Shown in pieces: positions 23,838 to 28,371 of a DNA stretch of 28,371 bases. The number at the start of each line of letters is the position of its first letter. Within the stretch, counting starts at the first letter, position 1. The DNA is taken from NCBI GenBank assembly GCA_937967425.1, contig CALBST010000252.1, forward strand, positions 1 to 28,371. Direction: 5' to 3'. Source of the DNA: an uncultured Caulobacteraceae bacterium. GTDB lineage: Bacteria > Pseudomonadota > Alphaproteobacteria > Caulobacterales > TH1-2. A model generated the notes under the pieces. The model worked only from the letters and a program-made list of their open reading frames with translations, had not been told where the DNA came from and ran no database searches. Made by a program: the position numbers and the translations under genes.

Positions 23838-24517
23838 CATTTCCCTTCCGCGCTCCGGCGAAGAACTTCGCGCCGGCGCCTCCCGATACGCCGTACCGGC
23901 GCGCGCAGCAGGAATGGGATGCGCGCATGGGATCGGCGGTGTTATCGGCGCGCTCGTGGCGCAGCATCGCTTTTGCCAGCCTCGGCCTTGCGGCTCTGCT
24001 CGGCGGCGCGGCGGCGATGATCGCCATGCAACAGCGAACGTTTGTCCATGTGGTCGAGGTCTCACCCGAAGGGCAAGTCATGAGCGTCCGCGCCGCGGAC
24101 GTGCGCTGGTCGCCAACCGAAGCGCAGGTTGCGCATCATCTCGGGCGCTGGGTGCGCCTGGTGCGGTCGCTGCCAACCGACGGCGTCGTGCTGCGCGAGA
24201 ACTGGCTTGAAGCCTATCGCTTCCTCACGCCGCAAGCGGCGGCACGTCTCACCGAGATCGCGCGCGCTGATGATCCATTTCTGAGTCTGGGGCGCGTCGG
24301 TCGCACCGTTCACATTCGCTCGATCGTGGCCCGCTCAGACAGCGCCTGGGAAGTAAGCTGGATCGAGCGCTCCACCAACGCCACCGGCGCCGGCGATGGT
24401 GAGAGCTATACCGGCGTCTTCACGGTCACGACGCGCGCGCCGCGCAACGCCGATGAGGTGGCGTCCAATCCGCTCGGGCTCCTCATCTCCGACTTCTCAT
24501 GGAGCCGCGTCCGATGA
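23834..24517 (+). CDS. trbF: TrbF, inner-membrane transfer protein (VirB8-like)
   Basis: A 227-aa bitopic protein. It has a cytoplasmic N-terminus (PDTPYRRAQQEWDARMGSAVLSARSWR), one membrane helix (about 45-65) and a periplasmic VirB8-like domain (VHVVEVSPEGQV...WSVSWIER-type strands). It is the assembly scaffold of the mating channel. ATG 23834 overlaps the trbL stop and gives the usual N-terminus. Its own stop overlaps the trbG start. Confidence 0.93.
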   Translation: MTFPFRAPAKNFAPAPPDTPYRRAQQEWDARMGSAVLSARSWRSIAFASLGLAALLGGAAAMIAMQQRTFVHVVEVSPEGQVMSVRAADVRWSPTEAQVAHHLGRWVRLVRSLPTDGVVLRENWLEAYRFLTPQAAARLTEIARADDPFLSLGRVGRTVHIRSIVARSDSAWEVSWIERSTNATGAGDGESYTGVFTVTTRAPRNADEVASNPLGLLISDFSWSRVR

Positions 24518-25410
24518 AACCGCATCTCCTCACTACAATCGTCGCCGCGACCATGCTTGGCGCGTGTTCGACGACTGACGTTGCGCCCGTCGCGGAAGGC
24601 GATGGCCTGGTTTCAGATCAGGCCGAGTTGCGCGGCCCGCTGGAGGCAGCGCCGCAAGAGCCGCCGCCGCCTCCAGCGCGCCGACGTGGGCGCGAGGTGA
24701 GTCCGGTGCAGGCGCTTGCGGCCGCCAATCTCGCGGCGCGGCAACGTCCAACGCCGGATGGCTTCAATGAAGCGCGCCACATTTATAGCTACGAACCCGG
24801 CGCGATCTACGAGCTTTATACAAGCCCGAGCTTTGTCTCGATCGTAATGCTCGAACCGGGCGAGACGCTTTCCGACATTGCTGCGGGCGATACGTCGCGC
24901 TGGATGGTGACGGAGGCGGTCGCCGAAAGTCAGAGCGATCCGCGCACGATTGTTTTGGTGAAGCCACACACGGCAGGTCTGCGCACCAATATCGTGCTCA
25001 TTACCGACCGGCGCACCTATATCATCGAGGCGATCTCGCAGGCCGGCACGACCTATGCCGCGCAAGTGGCCTGGACCTATCCGGCAAGCGCGGGACCCAG
25101 CATTGCCGGCGTTCCGATCGATCAGCTGAACTTCGCCTATCGCGTCCGCACCGTGCGCGGACACACCCCAGCTTGGACGCCTGCACGCGTGTTCGACGAT
25201 GGCCGCCGCACTTGGATCGAGTTTGCCGCTGGGGTGGCCGCAGCCGACATGCCGCCGCTCTTTGTCGTCACAGGCGAAGGCGCGGAACTGGTGAACTATC
25301 GTGTGCAGGGCCAGCGCTACATGATCGACCGCGTGTTTGACCGCGCCGAACTTCGCCTTGGCACGCGCGCGCCGGTGATCGTCCGCATCGACCGGGTGAG
25401 GAGCCGCTGA
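24514..25410 (+). CDS. trbG: TrbG, outer-membrane-complex lipoprotein (VirB9-like)
   Basis: A 298-aa protein with a lipoprotein signal (MKPHLLTTIVAATMLGAC; lipobox LGAC, lipidated Cys at residue 18). A Pro/Arg-rich linker (PPPPPARRRGREV) and a VirB9/CagX domain follow, with YSYEPGAIYELYTSPSFVSIVMLEPGE in the first half and FDDGRRTWIEF and FVVTGEGAELVNYRV in the second. It forms the outer ring of the channel with TrbI. ATG 24514 overlaps the trbF stop (ATGA). Confidence 0.94.
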   Translation: MKPHLLTTIVAATMLGACSTTDVAPVAEGDGLVSDQAELRGPLEAAPQEPPPPPARRRGREVSPVQALAAANLAARQRPTPDGFNEARHIYSYEPGAIYELYTSPSFVSIVMLEPGETLSDIAAGDTSRWMVTEAVAESQSDPRTIVLVKPHTAGLRTNIVLITDRRTYIIEAISQAGTTYAAQVAWTYPASAGPSIAGVPIDQLNFAYRVRTVRGHTPAWTPARVFDDGRRTWIEFAAGVAAADMPPLFVVTGEGAELVNYRVQGQRYMIDRVFDRAELRLGTRAPVIVRIDRVRSR

Positions 25411-26459
25411 TGACACCGATAAGTCAACCGCCGGACATCTCCATTCGCGCGACCCCACCTTCGCCGAAGCGGCTCTCGCGCAAAGTGCTGCTTGCAGGCG
25501 TGTGCGCCGCGGGCCTGGTCATCGCTTTCGCGCTGGTGAGCGGTCTTTCGGAGCGACCCGACCGGCGCGGCGGCGCCGCCGACACCGCCGTCGCCGCGGC
25601 GGGCGGGCCGCCGGAATCGATCCAGCAAGCAGCGTCGAACTACGACGCCGCCGATCTTCCGCGAGGCGGCATAGGTGAAGACGCTTCGCTCACTGGCGGC
25701 GAAGACATCTTGCTTCCGCCACGGGACGATCTTTGGACTGGCGAGGCAGCCGCCGGCGCATCTCCAGCGCGCGCGGAAGCGGCGATTGATCCCCAAGAGG
25801 TTGCGCGCTTGTCACCGATCCTGTTCGGCGAACGGCGCGAGGCTGCCGAAGCGGAGAACGAAGGCCGGCTCGACGCGCGGCTTTCGCCGCCGCGCTCGCG
25901 CTATGAGATTCAGGCGGGCCATACGATCCCCGCCGCGCTCGTCACGGCGCTCAACTCCGATTTGCCTGGGCGCGTCATCGCGCAAGTGACATCGCCGGTC
26001 TATGACAGCGTCAGCGGCGATCATCTGTTGATCCCGCAAGGTTCGCGTCTGATAGGCACGTATCGCGACGGGTCGCGCTATGGCGATCACCGTATCTTGC
26101 TGGTTTGGAATAGGCTCATCCTGCCAAATGGTTGGAGCATCAATCTGGCTGGCATGGAGGCGACGGACGGGAGCGGCGCCTCGGGCCTCACAGATCGCAC
26201 TGATAATCACCTAGATCGTCTCGCCGCCGCTGTCCTGCTGTCATCCATCATCAGCGTCGCGGCCAACGAGACCGAGGATGATGATGACTCGTCGCTCTCG
26301 CAAAGCCTCGGCGATGCCGCCGCGCAGCAGGCCGCCCAGACCGGCGCGCGCATCGTCGATCGCGAGCTCACGGTGCGACCGACTCTGCGCGTGCGCGCTG
26401 GCGCTCCGGTGCGCGTTCTTGTGACGCGGGACATCCAGCTCAGACCCTACCGGCAATAG
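25410..26459 (+). CDS. trbI: TrbI, channel protein spanning both membranes (VirB10-like)
   Basis: A 349-aa protein with a short cytoplasmic N-terminus, one membrane helix (about 28-47), a low-complexity periplasmic stretch, and the C-terminal TrbI/VirB10 barrel domain (YEIQAGHTIPAALVTALNSDLPG, then LLIPQGSRLIGTYRDGSRYG). Its start overlaps the trbG stop by one base (TGATG). It ends the trb cluster; trbH, found before trbI in RP4, is absent. Confidence 0.95.
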   Translation: MTPISQPPDISIRATPPSPKRLSRKVLLAGVCAAGLVIAFALVSGLSERPDRRGGAADTAVAAAGGPPESIQQAASNYDAADLPRGGIGEDASLTGGEDILLPPRDDLWTGEAAAGASPARAEAAIDPQEVARLSPILFGERREAAEAENEGRLDARLSPPRSRYEIQAGHTIPAALVTALNSDLPGRVIAQVTSPVYDSVSGDHLLIPQGSRLIGTYRDGSRYGDHRILLVWNRLILPNGWSINLAGMEATDGSGASGLTDRTDNHLDRLAAAVLLSSIISVAANETEDDDDSSLSQSLGDAAAQQAAQTGARIVDRELTVRPTLRVRAGAPVRVLVTRDIQLRPYRQ

Positions 26460-26470
26460 GAGTATGACCC

Positions 26471-26737
26471 GTGAGCGACGAGGAGCTGCCGCCTGATTTC
26501 GTGGATGAGTTGCTGACGCGCGAAGAAGCTTCGGCCTATCTCGCCACCATTGGCGTGCGCCGGCGTCCAGCCACGCTGGCGAAGCTCTTCTGCACACGCT
26601 CGGACGGTCCACCCTGCGTCCACGATGGGCGCAAGCCATACTACCCCAAGCGACAGCTCCATGAATGGGGGATGCGACAGCTTAGCCAGATGCGGCGAAG
26701 CTCCAGCGAACCCAGGGCGCCGGCGAGCGCAAGCTAG
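26471..26737 (+). CDS. Small helix-turn-helix (excisionase-like) DNA-binding protein
   Basis: An 88-aa protein with a MerR/excisionase-type winged-helix pattern (LTREEASAYLATIGVRRRPATLAKL...DGRKPYYPKRQLHEWGM). It starts with GTG 26471, with AGGAG eight bases upstream, 11 bases after trbI, so it is probably the last gene of the transfer operon. Such proteins act as excision or control factors on mobile elements; the exact role is unknown. Its TAG stop interlocks with the TAG of the convergent mcrC gene in the palindrome CTAG (26734-26737). Confidence 0.72.
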   Translation: MSDEELPPDFVDELLTREEASAYLATIGVRRRPATLAKLFCTRSDGPPCVHDGRKPYYPKRQLHEWGMRQLSQMRRSSSEPRAPASAS

Positions 26738-28013
26738 TCAAGGGCGCCCGTACTTGTCGCCAGCACGCGAAGCCGCTCCTCAAGTTGTGGGGCGGCAAGC
26801 TTCACACTGCCGATGCACAGCTCAGCCATATCGTCGCCGCCAAAGCGAAAGCGGGAGAGAATGCCCTCGGGGGCATTAAGTCCATCGTGGTGCGGATAAA
26901 GCAACAAGAGGCGTTGGACGCCGTAGACGCGCGCATATGCGAGCATTTGATAGACATCGCTCTGACTCACCCCTTGCTTGGCATCGTCTAGCTGGGCGGA
27001 CAGGCGCTTCCATTTGGTATCGATGATAAGGGCGGCCTTTCCGCTCACAAAGACTGTTATGTCCGGCTTGGTCGCGAAGCGTTGTGCGCCTGACTCGTCG
27101 CGCAACACAAAGTCTCTTGGCCCTTGGAGCTTCACGCCAACGCCAGGTCCCTGCAGGGCGGTACGCATACCTCGTCCAATATACTCCTCGAATAAGGTGT
27201 TCATGGGAAATAGGAGGGAAAGGCCCTGCTGTTCGCCCTCGCTTGTCGTCTGATAGCGACGGCGCAGTAAGAACTTGGCCATCGCAACGAGGCCGGACCA
27301 TGCTTGGTTGCTTCGGTCGAGTATGACCTGGCCCCAGGGCAGCTGCGCCATCGGTACGGCGCGAACATCAACGAATGCCAATGAGAGCTCCCGCAGCAAG
27401 CGTTGATTTTCTTCGGATCGCGACACCCTTAGTAGCGTGCCAACCGTTGCCTTCATGATCTGATTGAGTGCGATGTCCGGTCCGAGTTCGTCGTATCGGC
27501 AAGCAACCAGCTGCGGCGAGGTGAGCAGAGCCGTGAACTGTCGTTTGATGTCCAATCTGCCGCGTAGCGCTTTCAAGTCATCATCCAGTTCCAGATAGCG
27601 TCTCGGCAGTCCGCGCCGCACGACCTCGAACAGCCTCTCGCAGAATCCGCGGATGACGATTTCCAGAAGATCTGACCTTTGCCAGCCGAGTTGCGCCATA
27701 CGGCCGGCGTTGACATCAAGGTCGAACACTTTCGCCAGCATGTGGACCAGGAAGCGCCGTGTGGCGCCTTCATCCAGGCCATCAATCTTTGGCAGTATTT
27801 CGAGACGGGCGTGTGGCGCTGCGATAACGCCGACGACCTGTTGGGCGCGGAGTCGTCTGTGCCCGTCGAACAGCACTTGTTCGCCATTCTCGCCAAAGCC
27901 AGCTTCGCGAACGGCGGCGAGCAACTCGTTTGCAGCGCGCCGTGGATTGCTTCCGATCGGCCGTCTTCGGCTATCTCCAAATAGCCCCATTCCGGGATGC
28001 TGTAGCGCTTCAC
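26734..28013 (-). CDS. mcrC: McrC-family restriction component, apparent single-base frameshift near 27944
   Basis: Partner subunit of McrBC, a GTP-dependent restriction enzyme that cuts DNA with modified cytosine. The frame 27990-26734 holds the McrC core: LRAQQVVGVIAAPHARLEILPKI, NTLFEEYIGRGM, and a PD-(D/E)XK-like nuclease region, KPDITVF...LIIDTKWKRL. The family N-terminus (YSIPEWGYLEIAEDGRSEAI) lies in another frame, from GTG 28013. That GTG overlaps the mcrB stop as GTGA, the expected coupling. The frames join at 27944-27945 if one C was lost (ATC-CCA-CGG), giving about 426 aa. Uncorrected, translation would have to start at ATG 27990 inside the gene, without the proper N-terminus. Confidence 0.83.
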
Positions 28014-28371
28014 CCTTTTAGTTGCTCGTAGGCATCCGCCGCGAATTCGGATCGCACACTATAGCGCCAACACCCTTCCTTGCTCCATGCGCCGTTGCTA
28101 TTGGTGGGCGCTGAGAGCTGCGTGCGCGCGATGAAAGCGCCGGAGTCCGTGGTTTCGCCTAGCGCCTGGCGCACTTTTTCCCAGTTCTCATAGAAGTACT
28201 CGCTCAGCAGCGGAATGATCTTCACGCGCATCACGCGGTCAACATCCGCGCGTGAGCGGCAGTCCATAAAGAAGGCGTGGCCGACCTGGTGCTCGCGATC
28301 GAACAGATACTCGATCTGAACCGCCCCGGGTTTGCCGGAGGCTCCCTTTCTTGAGAAGGTGGAGCAATGAG
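28010..28371 (-). CDS. mcrB: McrB-family GTPase, C-terminal part (runs off the window)
   Basis: The minus-strand frame is open from the right edge and ends in TGA at 28012-28010. It contains the typical McrB C-terminal segment IEYLFDREHQVGHAFFMDC...VKIIPLLSEYFYENWEKVRQALG. McrB is the AAA+ GTPase that recognises modified DNA and drives the McrC nuclease. The first 25 or so visible residues before IEYLFDR do not resemble the family well, so another frame error or rearrangement close to the edge is possible. The stop overlaps the mcrC GTG by four bases, supporting an mcrB-mcrC operon. Confidence 0.75.
   Translation of the reverse strand, partial: HCSTFSRKGASGKPGAVQIEYLFDREHQVGHAFFMDCRSRADVDRVMRVKIIPLLSEYFYENWEKVRQALGETTDSGAFIARTQLSAPTNSNGAWSKEGCWRYSVRSEFAADAYEQLKG

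Noticed and set aside
27945..27990. ATG 27990 as the natural mcrC start
   Set aside because: It omits the family N-terminus, which is present in another frame and starts at a GTG coupled to mcrB.
1..28371. CRISPR arrays, tRNA or rRNA genes, IS elements, integrase, att sites
   Set aside because: No spaced repeat arrays, RNA-gene signatures, transposase motifs or terminal inverted repeats were recognised by eye; a tool search would be needed to exclude small or degenerate ones.

Overview
The window is GC-rich throughout. Protein relationships point to an alphaproteobacterium, probably of the Caulobacterales/Hyphomonadaceae type. The clues are a trb-type conjugation operon in the order used by alphaproteobacterial plasmids and integrative elements, a Caulobacter-like diguanylate cyclase architecture, and dense gene packing with many ATGA overlaps. 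No rRNA, tRNA, CRISPR array, IS element, integrase or relaxase was seen. It reads as part of a conjugative plasmid or ICE with accessory cargo, not as ordinary core chromosome; this is an inference from gene content.

Layout. (1) 1-1352: the end of an unknown gene and a ParB-like gene that looks cut short at its C-terminus. (2) 1663-4520: a mercury-resistance operon merT-merP-merF-merA (minus strand), divergent from merR across a textbook 19-bp-spacer MerR promoter. (3) 4517-6469: a minus-strand c-di-GMP cassette of GGDEF cyclase, a receiver-like protein without phospho-acceptor, and a PilZ protein. (4) 6597-7472: an AraC-type regulator. (5) 7548-11785: a PepSY/response-regulator/histidine-kinase operon (minus), divergent from a second PepSY protein, an unrecognised secreted protein and a cytochrome b561-like membrane protein; tandem 11-bp repeats lie between the two arms. 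(6) 11854-12902: a small unknown gene, a limonene-epoxide-hydrolase-like protein and a decayed TraR/DksA-type pseudogene. (7) 13030-14815: a MarR-type regulator with a four-cysteine tail, divergent from a protoglobin and a CPGC redoxin. (8) 14995-15489: an Lrp/AsnC regulator. (9) 15669-26737: traG/virD4-copG-trbB-C-D-E-J-L-F-G-I plus a small DNA-binding protein. (10) 26734-28371: an mcrBC-type restriction operon (minus), running off the right edge.

How the parts work together. The tra/trb block encodes a mating-pair-formation type IV secretion system: coupling protein TraG, ATPases TrbB and TrbE, pilin TrbC, and the envelope channel TrbD/J/L/F/G/I. The cargo is stress-oriented: Hg(II) detoxification, haem/redox sensing, a two-component envelope or metal response, second-messenger signalling, and restriction of modified DNA.

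Several genes look damaged. traG and mcrC each need one extra base in a short homopolymer to restore a family-like protein. The DksA-like gene has two frame breaks and has lost two zinc cysteines. ParB is short, and trbK is missing. Either the element is decaying or the assembly carries some single-base deletions; only the DksA-like gene, with its missense changes, argues clearly for real decay. The most interesting candidates for new biology are the cysteine-tailed MarR/protoglobin/redoxin module, the PepSY two-component divergon with its repeat operator, and the phosphorylation-blind receiver inside the c-di-GMP operon.
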